NCBI RefSeq assembly: GCF_963169125.1
Contig: NC_084795.1
Coordinates: forward strand, 140,343,766 to 140,407,765
Length of the DNA: 64,000 bases
From: Humulus lupulus
Taxonomy: Eukaryota; Streptophyta; Magnoliopsida; Rosales; Cannabaceae
Reading direction: 5' to 3'
The notes beneath the pieces were generated by a model. That model saw only the letters and a list, made by a program, of their open reading frames with translations, did no database searches and was not told the origin of the DNA. Both the position numbers and the translations under genes were made by a program. Below, piece by piece: positions 46,450 to 57,662 of this stretch (the stretch's first letter is position 1; every line of letters starts with the position of its first letter).

Positions 46450-48308
46450 TGTTGGAAAAACTTATACAGGATCTTTATTTATTTTCATGTATATCTAATA
46501 TTAAACAAATTAATACGAGATAGCCTAAAACATGTTTCTAAAATTGAATTCAAAAAGAAACAAATAATATCATACTTACAATATACGCAGCGGAATTAAA
46601 GAGTCCTTCCTTCAGTTTCTCTAACTCTTGTATCCTTTCTGTCGCAGAGTATTATTAAGAAACTGAACCGATCTTCTATTTTCTTCACAATCTTCCAATG
46701 TATCCTTAGAACCACCTAGACTAGTGTGGGCAATTCTCAACACATGAGATAGATATAGAGAGAAGAAGAGAAAAAAATAACAAAGAGGCTTAGAAAATGA
46801 CTTGTGTTTAGAGAGAATCTAAAACTATCAGAAAATCTGACTTAAGACTTATCAAACTTCTTTTTGACTTCTCTATAAGCACTCCTTTTATAGACTCAAT
46901 TAGGCCATTTAATTTAATTAAAAAATCAATAAAATAATAGATATTTTGAAGCCCTAGGTCGAAATTATCATGGGCTATAGGCCCGTGAAATTTCTCATTT
47001 GATTATAAGCCCATTGAACTTAAAATCAAGGCCTGTATTATTTTCTATTGATTTAATTAATTAAATAATTATTTAAATTCTTTATCAAATTAATTATTTA
47101 TAACTTGAACCTTGATTTAAACTTATTTATTAATTTAGATACCAATTTATCTTAATTAATAAATCTGCCATAATTTCTCTTTTCTTCTCAAAATTACACA
47201 ACTCTGTGAAACTATCCAAAATTGACCTGGTCAACTTTGATAATTCTAATTGATGATTAAATCAATTAATTGAGACTATCTAGATGATTTTATCCAAGGT
47301 ACAATGGGGACCATGGGCCTATGAAATCAAGCTCCAATAAGTTATCATAAATCTAACAAATAAATTTACTAACTTATTAATTCCTCGTGACTCCACTATA
47401 GACTTGGAATTCACTCTTGAATTCATAGAACGCTCTATAACAAATATAGATACGCTATTAATTATCCATTGTTACAACCATAATTGTCACTCAATCCTCT
47501 ATAGACGGTCTACAATGAGATAGGACTAAAATACCGTTTTACCCCTCATTGTATTTTATCCTTAAAACACTTAGTTCCTTGTAAATGATATTTCAGTAAA
47601 CTAATTTAATTACTAAAATGAGATCTCTATAATTTAACACCTTGAACCAAACTAAAAGGAAACCATCGTTTCACTTCTTCATCAGAAGCTATAGATGTTC
47701 ATATATATGATTAACACTCCCACTCAATTATACTACCGAGTTCCCAAGATGTAAGTATGGGCTAGTCCGTAGGGTAAGCAGGTAACGAACAAGTCAAAGA
47801 ACTCAAATAATACAATCAGTTAGAATACTAACCACTCAGAATTGAGATTGAATTGACCTATGGTCAACTATATGATATGACTAGAATAGATAATAACGGT
47901 ATGTTTACTTATCTTATCAACTGTCAATATCAGTCCAGTCCGATGTAACAAATACATCTGATCTTATCTACTTTGCTAATGTTCTGGAAAGAACATAACA
48001 CTGTAATGTGTAAGTAAATCATATCGTAGATTGGCAAGTCAGTGTAAATCATGTGCACTGACTAATCTTAGGACTAACTTATTTTGAACATATAATCATA
48101 TTTATATTCCACTGTGATTACGTCACTATAAATAAGATTAGCTATATGCTCGAGATTTAATAGAAGTTTATATTAAACAAATAATCATGAAAATAAAACA
48201 TGTGAGCAAAGTGATTGACCAAGTCAAAAAATGATTTCTATTCTTTTATTGATAATAAAATGAGATTACAAAGAATTTGGGTTTTAATTAGGGCATAAAA
48301 CCCCAACA
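46450..48308 (-). repeat. 5' LTR of copia B
   Basis: This 1,859-bp LTR has a minus-strand TATA box at 46884-46892. It ends CCCCAACA at 48308, followed by the ATATC duplication. Confidence 0.95.
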
Positions 48309-48313
48309 ATATC

Positions 48314-48388
48314 CAAATATAATAAAATTATACATTTATTTAAATCAGTAAAAGGTCTTTACATGCTTTTAGGGCATTAATCCTAACA
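48314..48388 (-). repeat. 5' LTR of copia C, outer end
   Basis: These 75 bp complete the LTR that began at 23596 and end CCTAACA. The five bases after it, ACGGA, would be the target duplication of C; the partner is outside the window. Confidence 0.75.
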
Positions 48389-49053
48389 ACGGAAGTCTTT
48401 CAAGCTACACAGGCTAAAGTGCCCTATCATAAGCCAAATCCTATTGGGAAAGATATAAGCAAGAGGGACACTAACAAGTTTTGTCGCTTCCATTACGATT
48501 ATGGACATGACACCAACAACTGTAATCAACTCAAGGACAAAATTTAATTTTTCATTCGCCAAAATCGTCAGGTCATGAGAAAATATATTCATTGTCCTGT
48601 TGAACACATTCAGGTTGCAGGAACTTCTGATACACTAGCCCAACTACTACAACCAGTTCTGGTAGCTGGTCGACTAGATATGATTTGCAGAGGACCACAC
48701 CTAGTTGGCAAAGGTAGAAAGGCCTTAGAGTGATTTGCCTGAACACTATGGCATGAACTAGGAGAAGAGGTGTTCGTCTTCGAGGAGCGTACTCCCAAAA
48801 CACCTTGATACGAATGTAAACCTATTACATTCACCGAGGACAAAGTTGCACACGTCAAGTTCCCACACATTGATCCCTTGGAAATCGAAGCCCAAATTTC
48901 CAATTTGATTGTTGCACGAACTATGGTGGATCATGGTTCTTCAGTTAACATTCTTTTCAAGACCACTCTTGAAAGGCTGAAACTCTTTGTCCGAGACCTT
49001 GAGCTTTGCACTTAGACCTTGTATGGTTTTACTAGAAATAAATGACTTAAGTA
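48389..49053 (+). pseudogene. Tat-type gag-protease relic J
   Basis: On the plus strand, about 48475-48545 encodes KFCRFHYDYGHDTNNCNQLK, the Tat Gag zinc motif. The part at about 48820-49035 encodes FPHIDPLEIEAQ, the protease active-site region MVDHGSSVNILF, and LYGFTRNK. The usual D-N-G-S-S is D-H-G-S-S. Stops and probable frameshifts separate the two parts. It is cut on the left by LTR C and on the right by element D, and seems to be the oldest host sequence in the nest. Confidence 0.8.
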
Positions 49054-49655
49054 GGGTCAGAAGTATGGACATGGCAGGCTAAGAAGACATCCAGCTCGAG
49101 GTACGAGCTTGAGTTGGCAGCTGTGACCCCTTATAAAGTCATCCACGCAATGTAAACGTGCATATATCAGACATCACATGTCTGATATATCCCTGAATTC
49201 TTGGACACGCAGCATAAACGTGCGTGTTCAAGCACCCACGACTGGGTTGGGCCGTGCGGCCCATTATCCCCCTTACCTATTGATTAGACAACACTTCATT
49301 TGTCAGGTTTTAGGAATTAATCATGAATGTCACAGAAGTGACATGATGGGTAAGAAGGTCACGGGATGGCCCCCCCTTGCCAACTCCCAGGTGCCCTCTC
49401 CTATAAATATGGAGACCCTGGGAGTTGCAAAGGGTTGGATTCTATGGTGTAGAGAAATACCCTGTAAAGAATACCAGAAAAACTAGCAATAATATTGGCT
49501 GGTGGAGTAGAAGGATTTTAACCTTCGAACCACCTAAAAAAGTATTCGTATCACCATTTTATTATAAGATCATTCATCTGTTACGGTTCATTACTTAGCA
49601 CTAATCCCATTCTCTTATTATATTAATTACCTGTTGGCGAAGAACCGCATCAACA
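49054..49655 (+). repeat. 5' LTR of element D, truncated at its start
   Basis: It matches 57063-57662 but lacks the first ~154 bp of the 3' LTR, including the TG terminus. TATAAATAT lies at 49402-49410. Confidence 0.85.
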
Positions 49656-49679
49656 GTTTGGTGCTTTCGTTGAGAGCTT
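49656..49679 (+). other. Primer binding site of element D
   Basis: TGGTGCTTTCGTTGAGAG begins four bases after the LTR and is shared with E and H. Confidence 0.65.
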
Positions 49680-49710
49680 GTTAGATTGGTGCTATCGCAA
49701 ATACCCAACC

Positions 49711-50896
49711 ATGGTGGTCACTCGCTCAAGACACGGTAACGAGGCGGACCAACGTGATGGGCAGGAGGCCCATCATGCCGCCATCTCTGATAATCAGAAC
49801 CCTGAGGTTCAACAGCGGCCGGGCAAGCAGCCAATAATGCCAAGATGACACTGGAAGTTCGGCTCCCCGGCCACCTAATCCGAACCCAGATTTCTACACG
49901 GCAGTGGATATGGAGAATGCACAGCTGAGGAGTCAGCTGGCGAAAGCTAACCAGCAGATTCAGGAGGTGTTGGCCTGACTACCCCTTCTTACAATCGACG
50001 CTAATGTCAGAAAGAGGCAAGGCGAAACTCATAAGTCCCGCCGAGGTAATCGGTCCAGGCCTAGCCAGTCGGCCATACCCCTGACGTCAAACTCTACTCC
50101 CTCATCACACCACCGAGAGACAACTTTTGAAGAACTACCCAGGGTCGAGCAACAGTACAGCCGATCGGTCCGAACTTTAACTCCCAGCTCACTTCCACCC
50201 TCGAGTGCGCCCAGGAGGGCCCGAGGGAATTTGCGAAGGAGATCCGGGGAGGGCTCACAACGACAGCCCGCCCCGATCAGCCGTCCTGCACCTCGCTCAG
50301 ACTGCCAAATGCAAGACCCAGAGGTTGGCAGAGCCGAGCGACCCCGACCTAACCTAATCCGCCCTGACGGAACCAAGATTGCATCCCCGATCAGGCATCC
50401 TTCTTCACCGATAAGATATCCGTCTCCTCCTCAGCCAATTCGAGATATTCCAGCTCATGGGAGCAGTAGGAGAAATCCACCTTCCGCAGGGCCTTCCCAT
50501 CGTAGCAGGGCGCTCAGAGAAGTCCCGGGTCCTCACCCCCAGAGGCGGGCTCCAAGCTTCTCAAATGGGAGCTATTGGACCGGAAGCCGCCAAAGTGACC
50601 TTTATGGCGGAGACCTACGCCAACGCTTGAGCTCGGCGCAAAGTCCTCAAGCCACCCCGAGGGACGACCTCCGAGATCGTCTAAACTCTCAAAGAGGAAA
50701 CTCGGTAGGAAATGGTAGCCGTGCTTGCCCAAGGGAAGACCTATCCGAGGTACGCGATAGCAGGAACGTCCCATATAACCTATCTCAAGATAGGAGGGAC
50801 AATAACCTGCCAAACGCGTACAATGGATCCGGAGCTGTGGAACAGCCCCAGAACAACCAAGGAAATTAGGACAAAACCCTTGAGCGCCTGGCTCAG
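49711..50896 (+). pseudogene. gag: Element D gag, N-terminal part
   Basis: ATG 49711 opens MVVTRSRHGNEADQRDG, which soon ends in a stop. After at least one frameshift, the frame at 50231-50869 continues with an arginine-, proline- and serine-rich disordered stretch (PSSPIRYPSPPQPIRDIP, RDDLRDRLNSQRG). The same kind of sequence forms the N-terminus of Gag in E. A TAG at 50867-50869 separates it from the core in the same frame. Minus-strand open frames here are shadows. Confidence 0.8.
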
Positions 50897-52297
50897 ATGG
50901 AGGAGATGATGAGGAAGCTCCTATCAGAAAAAGAAAAGGACGAATATGATTCTGGGGATGAACTCGAGCTCTTCGCCCCCAGCATAGTAGCAACGGCATA
51001 TCCGCCCAGTTTCCGTATGCCACACTTGTCCAAATTCAACGGAGATGGAGATCCATCAGATCACCTGGGTATGTTCAATACCCTGATGATGGCCCACAAC
51101 ATTGGCCCCAAGCTAAGGTGTTTAATATTTCCCTCCACCTTGACTGGGCCGGCCAAACAGTGGTTCAAACAAAGTAAGAAACAGTCAATCATCTCGTGGA
51201 AAACTTTCTCTACGGACTTCAAGAGAGCATTCCGAGCTTCCCAGGCTGCCCGCGTCAAGGCCGACACCCTGGCCAACGTAAGGCAACAACCCGACGAGCC
51301 TCTGAAGGCTTACCTGAGCAGATTCACGAATATCGCTGCCTGGGCCAGAGACGCAAATGACAGCTCTAAGCTCATGGCTTTGAGAACTGGAATCCTCGTC
51401 GGAGGGGGACTCTGGAATGAGATACAAAGGAAGGGAGTCAGATCCGTAAACGAATTCCTAAATAGGGTTCAGGGGTGGATCAACCTGGAGGAGGCGCAAG
51501 CCTCTGCTGTGGGAACCAGCCAGGCCCCTGAGCAGCCCGCTGGAGTGGGAACAGAGGTCGTGAGAGCGACCCAGACCATTACACAGAATAACCTGTTTGG
51601 TGGAGGCAAGAGAAAGGGGAGCAGCGAGGCCAACCAACACGGCCCAAAGAAGAACAAGTCTATAGAAAAATTTAAGTCGGTCTACGTGACTTATACGGAG
51701 CTCACACACCCTAGGGAGAACATCTTCCTAGCAAATTCTGCTCACCTCCCCTGGAAGAAGTCGGAGCCGTTAAAGCACCAGAAGGGAAAGCGAGACCCTT
51801 CCAAGTTTTGTCGGTTCCACAACGGGGTTGGCCACAATTCCGATGACTGTAGACACCTGAAGGATGAGATCGAGACTCTCATCCGAGCCGGACCCTTGGC
51901 TCAGTATGTGCAAAATAGGGTTCCCGCAAGCCGTCCAGCTCTGGAAGTCCCGGTCAGTCAGCCCGAGTCTCGGATAGATCAGGACGTCCCTCCTCCAGTG
52001 ATAGGAGGAGAGATCTCCACAATCTCCGGAGGTCCTCATTTGGCTGGCACGAGCAAAGGTGCCCAAAAGAGGTACGTCAACGAACTTAAGGCTCATAATG
52101 GAGTGGAGTTCGTCCTCGAGCAGCATCTTCCAAAGCAGCAACGATTGGAGAGGCAACCAATCATTTTTATTGAAGAAGATGCCAGCCACATCCAGTCCCC
52201 TCATAACGACCCTCTGGTCGTAGCAGTGCAGCTCGCTAATCGGAGGGTTAGGAGGGTGCTGGTCGATAATGGGAGCTCAGTAAACCTACTATTCTGA
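50897..52297 (+). pseudogene. gag: Element D gag core and protease start
   Basis: The 466-codon frame has [46 protein letters not shown] and the zinc motif [20 protein letters not shown] (about 51804-51863). The linker ([14 protein letters not shown]) leads into the protease active site [18 protein letters not shown] at 52295-52297 stops the frame inside the protease. The position is an arginine-like or lysine codon in relatives, so C-to-T change is likely. Confidence 0.9.
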
Positions 52298-53077
52298 TCC
52301 ACACTGGAGAAGATGGGTTTGTCTGTCGCCGAGCTGAAAGCAACCTCCATGATGCTTTATGGTTTCTCTAGAGATGGATCGACGGCAATAGGGACGATCG
52401 AGCTGGTGATCACTTTAGGAGAGGTACCTCGGCCAGTCTCAAAACTCCTCGTGTTCGTGGTCATCGACTGTCCCGCCGCGTACAATGCCATTTTAGGTCG
52501 ACCTACACTTATAAGGTTCGAAGCCGTTACCTCCATCTGCCACCTCGCACTGAAATTCCCCTCTTCCACGGGGATATGCACGGTCCGTGGTGATCAACTC
52601 GCTGCCAGGGAATGCTACAGCATTTCCATGAAGGGAAAATTAAAACCCGGGCAGTTAACGATGACCATCCAGGGTGGAAATGAGGAATCTCAGGAACCTT
52701 TGCCTAATCCTAAGATTGAAAAACCTCAAAGTATCGAAGGGGAAAATATCATCCTAAGTGACAATATTGATCCCAGAATAGGCGAGGATAAGTTCGAGCT
52801 CCAAGCTATTGAAGAGCTCGAGGAGGTAAATATCGATCCACAGAACCCCTCGCAGATGGTTAAGCTCGGGAAAAACCTCTGTGACGAGAGGAAGGCGGAG
52901 CTGATCAAATTCCTGCATGAGAACCTGGATGTGTTCGCATGGTCTCACGAAGACCTGGTGGGGATCAGCCCGAGTGTCATCATGCACACCCTCCATTTGG
53001 ATAAGAGCGTGCCAGAGAAATCTCAGAAACAAAGGTGCCTCAGAACAACCGAGCTGAAGCCCTGGAAGAGAAAGTAG
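52298..53077 (+). pseudogene. pro: Element D protease end and linker
   Basis: In the same frame as gag, this has MGLSVAELKATSMMLYGFSRDG and YNAILGRPTLIRF, the C-terminal half of the protease. An acidic linker (NIDPRIGEDKFELQAIEELEEV) and FAWSHEDLVGISPSV at the RT start follow. A frameshift between about 53030 and 53077 moves the reading one frame over. Confidence 0.85.
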
Positions 53078-54111
53078 CCCAGCTCAAAAAGTACGGCTTT
53101 ATCTGCGAAGCTAAGTTCCCGGTCTGGGTCGCTAATCCTGTGTTGGCCCCGAAGCCCAACGGGAAATGGCGGACCTGCATCAATTTCTCCAATCTGAACA
53201 AAGCTTGCCCCAAAGACAGTTTCCCCTTGCCGAGGATTGACCAATTGGTAGACGCCACAGCGAACCAGGAGCACACTAGCTTCATGACCCCAACTAACGT
53301 CTATTGTTACAAGGACATGCCGTTCGGGCTAAAGAACGCCAGTGCTACATACCAGAGATTGGTGAATAGGATGTTTTCCAACCATATCGGGAAGAACATG
53401 GAAGTGTACATTGACGACATGCTGGTCAAGTCAAAAACTACCGATAACCATGTTTCCGACCTGGAGGAATGCTTCAAGATACTAAGAGAATACGGCATGA
53501 GGCTTAACCCGCAGAAGTGCACTTTCGGGGTCGCATCTGGAAAATTCCTAGGTTTCATTGTCAACACTAGAGGAATCGAGGCGAACCCCGATAAGATCAG
53601 GTCGCTGCTCGAGCTGCCCTCACCTCAGTCACGAAAGGACGTTCAAGGCCTGACAGGAAGGGTGGTAGCCCTTAATCGGTTTATTTCTAAATCCACCGAC
53701 AAGTGCCTGCCATTCTACAACCTAGTCCGGGGGAATAAGAAGTTCGAGTGGACAGAGGAATGCGAACGTGCCTTCCTCGACCTGAAAGCACATCTAGCCA
53801 AGCCGCCCATATTTTCCAAACCAACGGCAGGAGAGCCTATTTTCCTTTACCTAGCTGTCACAGAAGATGTAGCTAGTGCCGTATTGGTCCAAGAAGAAGA
53901 CCGGGTTCAAAAACCAGTCTATTACATCAGCAAGAGGCTTCTCAGAGCTGAGTCCCGATACCCGTTGATGGAAAAGATGGCATTCTGTCTCATCACGGCC
54001 TCCCAAAAGCTCAGGTCATATTTCCAATCCCACTCAATACATGTCATAACCAATCAACCTTTAAGGCAGGTTTTGCAAACACCTGAAGCATCGGGACATC
54101 TGTTGAAGTAG
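53035..54111 (+). pseudogene. pol: Element D reverse transcriptase with motif A deleted
   Basis: The frame has WVANPVLAPKPNGKWRTC, PLPRIDQLVDATA and then directly NQEHTSFMTP. Compared with element E, about 23 residues are missing near 53263, in frame, including FMDAYSGYNQ with its catalytic Asp. PFGLKNASATYQ and YIDDMLVKS remain, followed by the RNase H/connection region (FEWTEECERAFLDLKAHL). It ends at TAG 54109-54111. Even a stop-free version would lack RT activity. Confidence 0.92.
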
Positions 54112-54858
54112 GCTATTGAGCTCAGCCAGTTCGAGATTTTGTACACTCCGCGAACTGCAATAAAAAGCCAAGCCCTGGCTAATTTTGTGGCGGAATGCAC
54201 AGGATTCTAGGAAGATCCTGTGGAAGGTTTGCCCCAGGCCACCTCGGTCAAGGCATCATGGAAGGTCTTCGTAGATGGCTCATCTAACGAGAACGGCTCC
54301 GGGGCTGGAATCATTTTGATATCCCCAGAAGGACATAGATTCCACTCGGCGCTGAGATTTGAATTCAAGGCTTCCAACAATGAGGCTGAATACGAAGCTC
54401 TACTGGCTGGGCAAAGGGTGGCCCAGGAGCTGAAGGCCAGCTCCGTTCAGTGTTTCAACGATTCCCAGCTCGTGGTAAACCTAGTGCTAGGTGAATACCA
54501 GGCACGGGGAATCAAGATGGCTGCTTATCTGGCCAAGGTAAAAGTAGAGTTGTTTTCATTTGAACGGGGCTCAATCGAGCAGATACCTCGGGAGCAGAAC
54601 GCCAACGCAAACGCCTTCGCCAAGCTCGCTACCTCTGGGGAGAGGGAGACTTTGGGGTTAGTACCGGTAGAGTTCCTGGAGAAACCAAGCATAGAAGAAG
54701 TCAGGGCAGAGGTCGAGATGATCGACGCCAGACCAACCTGGATGACCCCCATCCTCGAATATCTCACCGAAGGAAAGTTACCTGAAGAAAGTAATGACGC
54801 AAGGCGGGTACTTTACCAAGCTCCAAGGTATACGGTGGTAGATGGTCTATTATACTAG
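54112..54858 (+). pseudogene. Element D second (archaeal-type) RNase H
   Basis: After a TAG near 54208, the frame from 54220 has WKVFVDGSSNENGSGAG, NNEAEYEALLAGQ, CFNDSQLVVNLVLGEYQARG and EQIPREQNANANAFAKLA. This is the extra RNase H typical of Tat-lineage elements. It ends at a stop at 54856-54858 near the integrase start. Confidence 0.88.
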
Positions 54859-55973
54859 CGTGGGCACTCCCTGGCTCTCCTGCAATGTGTTCTGCCAGGC
54901 GAAGCAAAGACCATTTTGCAAGAGGTGCATGAGGGTTTTTGCGGAGATCACACTGGGGGCAAAGTTTGGCCCTGAAGATCTTAAGGCAAGGATATTATTG
55001 GCCCACTCTGTCAAAGGACTCGATCTCTTACGTCAAGAAATGTGACAAGTGCCAGCGATTCGCCACAGTTTCCCGAGCTCCCCTAGTCGAGCTGAAGATG
55101 ATCTCACCCCCATGGCCATTCGCGGTCTGGGGAATCGACCTGGTTGGCGCCCTCCCTACTAGAATGGGAGGGGTCTGTTACGCGGTGGTGGCTATCGACT
55201 ACTTCACCAAGTGGGCTGAGGCATAACCCTTGGCAACAATCACTTCCAAGAGAGTCCTCGACTTCATGGTCAAAAGCATTATCTGCCGATTCGGGCTGCC
55301 AAAGAAAATCGTATCCGACAATGGGACGCAGTTCGACAGCGACCTCTTCACCAAATTCTGTGAAAGGTTCGGCATTGTGAAAAGCTTCTCCTCCGTGGCC
55401 TACCCCCAGGCAAATGGGCAGGTCGAGGCCGTCAATAAGACACTAAAGGCGAGCCTTAAGAAGAGACTGGACAAAGCCAAGGGAGTCTGGCCAGAACAGC
55501 TCCCCCAGGTACTGTGGGCATACCGGACCTCGCATCGAACTCCTATGGGTCATACTCCTTTCTCCCTAGCTTTTGGGAGTGAGGCAGTCCTTCCTGTCGA
55601 GATAAAGGTATCTTCGTATAGAGTCCAGGCGTATGACCAGGACCGCAATCACGAACTGCTTTGCGCGTCCCTCAACCTGATTGATGAAAGATAAGAAGAT
55701 TCGCAGCTCCAGCTCGCGCATTACCAGCAAAAAATCACTCGTTATTTCAACTCAAAGGTCAGAAAACGCGCCTTTAGCATTGGCGACCTGGTCCTCAGGA
55801 GAGTCTTTTAAGCCAGTAAGGACCCCAAAGACGGAGTATTGGGACCGAACTAGGAAGGGCCATACCAAGTAATCGAGGTCATAAAGGAAGGAACCTACAA
55901 GTTAGCTCGGCTTAATGGAGAAGCAGTCCAACGAACTTGGAACGCCATCCATTTGAAGAAATATTATCAGTAA
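54859..55973 (+). pseudogene. Element D integrase
   Basis: The zinc domain is split by a frameshift near 54860-54940 and then reads KKCDKCQRFATV with both cysteines. The core has AVWGIDLVGALP (D), a TAA near 55222, IVSDNGTQFDSD (D) and GQVEAVNKTLKAS (E). TAA 55692-55694 and further stops near 55808 and 55850 interrupt the C-terminal domain (FSIGDLVLRRVF). The natural end, WNAIHLKKYYQ, has TAA at 55971-55973. Confidence 0.88.
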
Positions 55974-56101
55974 TACCCTTGTAAGGCTTACTCAAAAAGG
56001 CCATTTTTTGTTTATTAAGCAATGAGAATTAAATCTTTTTTCATTATTGTGTATATTTGCGAATGTAATCTCAAGTAACCACGAAAGACCCTTTCCTAAT
56101 T

Positions 56102-56114
56102 ACTTGGGGGGCAT
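56102..56114 (+). other. Internal polypurine-like tract after integrase of D
   Basis: ACTTGGGGGGCAT lies about 130 bases after the integrase stop. It is the counterpart of 32459-32473 in E. Confidence 0.5.
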
Positions 56115-56120
56115 ATGGTG

Positions 56121-56375
56121 CCTGGATACAACCAGGTCGCCCTAAAGACTTAGAAGTTAATTCAAATTGATCGATCGTTGTTTTTCTTAAAAAACACGAG
56201 ATATTGATAAAGGATTAACGCGAACTAAGTCGTATCCTGGATATAACCAGGTCGTCCTAAAAAACTTAGAAGGTAATTCAAATCGATTGATCGTCGTTTT
56301 TCTTAAAAAGCACGAGATATTGATAAAAATTAACGCCAACTAAGTTTTCAAATTAACGTCCTGGATGTAACCAAG
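56121..56375 (+). repeat. Tandem repeat in the 3' untranslated region of D
   Basis: Units start CCTGGATA at 56121 (115 bp) and 56236 (124 bp), and a partial third starts at 56360 (CCTGGATGTAACCA). The sequence is unrelated to the 67-bp array of E, but the position is the same. Confidence 0.9.
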
Positions 56376-57014
56376 AGGCTCCAGGGGAAATTTAAAGCAT
56401 GCATAAGCGGAGAACTTACATAATTTTTTATTGTGAGGAGGCTGAAAGGGTCGTCTGGGTTGGAGTCCTGCTAAAATTGCTGATGCCAAAGCCTCAAAGG
56501 AACTCTCGCGCCTGAACTTCTGGAACACTGGGAACAGTAACCGGAAGTAAGGGAGGGATTTTTGAGACTGAGAAGGAAGGAGAAAATAAGAAAATTTCCA
56601 AATGAACGGGTGGCCCATGCGTAAGGTGGCCACCCCTTTTATATACGTAAGAGGCCAAGTGAGGAGGGTCATTTGATTGCCTTGATGTAGGATACGAGGA
56701 TCACTACTCGAAAGGCGAAACGACGGCCGAGTATAGGCTAGGCCATTTAATGCAGTTCTCAGAAGACGTACCATCACCAACCACGATGCTCCACATACTT
56801 GACGCCTGCATAATGGGCGGAACGTGAAGAGTCCACAAGGAAGCCTAAAAGCCCCCACTGTGGCCCCTGGTGACGTCAGGTGCCACGAGCAGAGGCTTGG
56901 GGGGAAAATGTACGCCCTACTTCTCCACGGGCTATTAGCGAGCTGAGGTATGGCATAATTATATATCAGCCACGTGGGTGACATGTATCCGGAGCTGCTG
57001 TTACCAGGTCCCAC
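56340..57014 (-). CDS. Antisense open frame of element D, unknown
   Basis: A 224-codon open frame runs opposite to pol between the tandem repeat and the 3' LTR. Its listed start (57014) lies inside the LTR, upstream of the antisense TATA box at 56637-56645. A transcript from that box would therefore carry only the last ~90 codons, from about MGHPFIWKFSYF on. I recognise no domain, and it does not resemble the antisense protein of E by eye. It could be chance or the remnant of an antisense gene. Confidence 0.3.
   Translation of the reverse strand: MGPGNSSSGYMSPTWLIYNYAIPQLANSPWRSRAYIFPPSLCSWHLTSPGATVGAFRLPCGLFTFRPLCRRQVCGASWLVMVRLLRTALNGLAYTRPSFRLSSSDPRILHQGNQMTLLTWPLTYIKGVATLRMGHPFIWKFSYFLLPSQSQKSLPYFRLLFPVFQKFRRESSFEALASAILAGLQPRRPFQPPHNKKLCKFSAYACFKFPLEPLGYIQDVNLKT
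56637..56645 (-). promoter_or_regulatory. Candidate antisense promoter of element D
   Basis: The minus strand reads TATATAAAA within CGTATATAAAAGGGG. It lies between the tandem repeat and the 3' LTR, in the same relative position and orientation as the TATA box of the antisense gene in E. Confidence 0.5.
56891..56908 (+). other. Polypurine tract of element D
   Basis: AGAGGCTTGGGGGGAAAA is followed directly by TGTACGCCC, which I take as the start of the 3' LTR. Confidence 0.75.
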
Positions 57015-57662
57015 CTCTTTAGCTCGAGGTAACCAAAGGCTTGCTAAGGTTACTAAGGAGTCGGGTCAGAAGTATGGACACCGCAGGCTAAGAAGACATC
57101 CAGCTCTAGGTACGAGCTTGAGTTGGTAGCTGTGACCCCTTATAAAGTCATCCACGCAATGTAAACGTGCATATATCAGACTTCACATGTCTGATATATC
57201 CCTGAATTCTCGGACACGCAGCATAAACGTGCGTGTTCAGGCACCCACGACTGGGCTGGGCCGTGCGGCCCATTATCCCCCTTACCTATTGATTAGACCA
57301 CACTTCATTTGTCAGGTTTTAGGAATTAATCATGAATGTCACAGAAGTGAAATGATGGGTAAGAAGGTCACGGGATGGCCCCCCTTGCTAACTCCCAGGT
57401 GCCCTCTCCTATAAATATGGAGACCCTGGGAGTTGCAAAGGGTTGGATTCTATGGTGTAGAGAAATACCCTGTAAAGAATACCAGAAAACTAGCAATAAT
57501 ATTGGCTGGTGGAGTAGAAGGATTTTAACCTTCGAACCACCTAAAAAAGTATTCGTATCACCATTTTATTATAAGATCATTCATTTGTTATGGTTCATTA
57601 CTTAGCACTAATCCCATTCTCTTATTCTATTAATTACCTGTTGGCGAAGAACCGCGTCAACA
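56909..57662 (+). repeat. 3' LTR of element D, full length
   Basis: The 754-bp LTR runs from TGTACGCCC to GTCAACA, with TATAAATAT at 57410-57418. Only the last 600 bp are shared with the truncated 5' copy, so the start rests on the PPT and the TG terminus. Confidence 0.75.

Larger units (their letters stand above)
25454..48308 (-). mobile_element. Copia B: Ty1/copia element split by Tat element E
   Basis: The element has LTRs of about 1,860 bp at 46450-48308 (5') and 25454-27049 plus 39680-39943 (3'). It is flanked by a perfect ATATC duplication at 25449-25453 and 48309-48313. The insertion lies inside the LTR of copia C. Element E (27050-39674) is inserted in its 3' LTR. The LTRs differ at about 25 positions (roughly 1.3%). 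The pol frame is unshifted from 44041 to 39968 with five internal stops. B and A are members of one family. Confidence 0.95.
49054..57662 (+). mobile_element. Tat-type Ty3/gypsy element D, decayed
   Basis: The order is truncated 5' LTR, PBS, gag, protease, RT, two RNase H domains, integrase, purine tract, tandem repeat, an antisense region, PPT and full 3' LTR. The LTRs are about 97% identical over the shared 600 bp. Frameshifts lie in gag (49711-50231), near 53030-53077 and near 54860-54940, and there are several stops. It is related to E but from another subfamily, and its antisense gene is missing or reduced. Confidence 0.92.
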
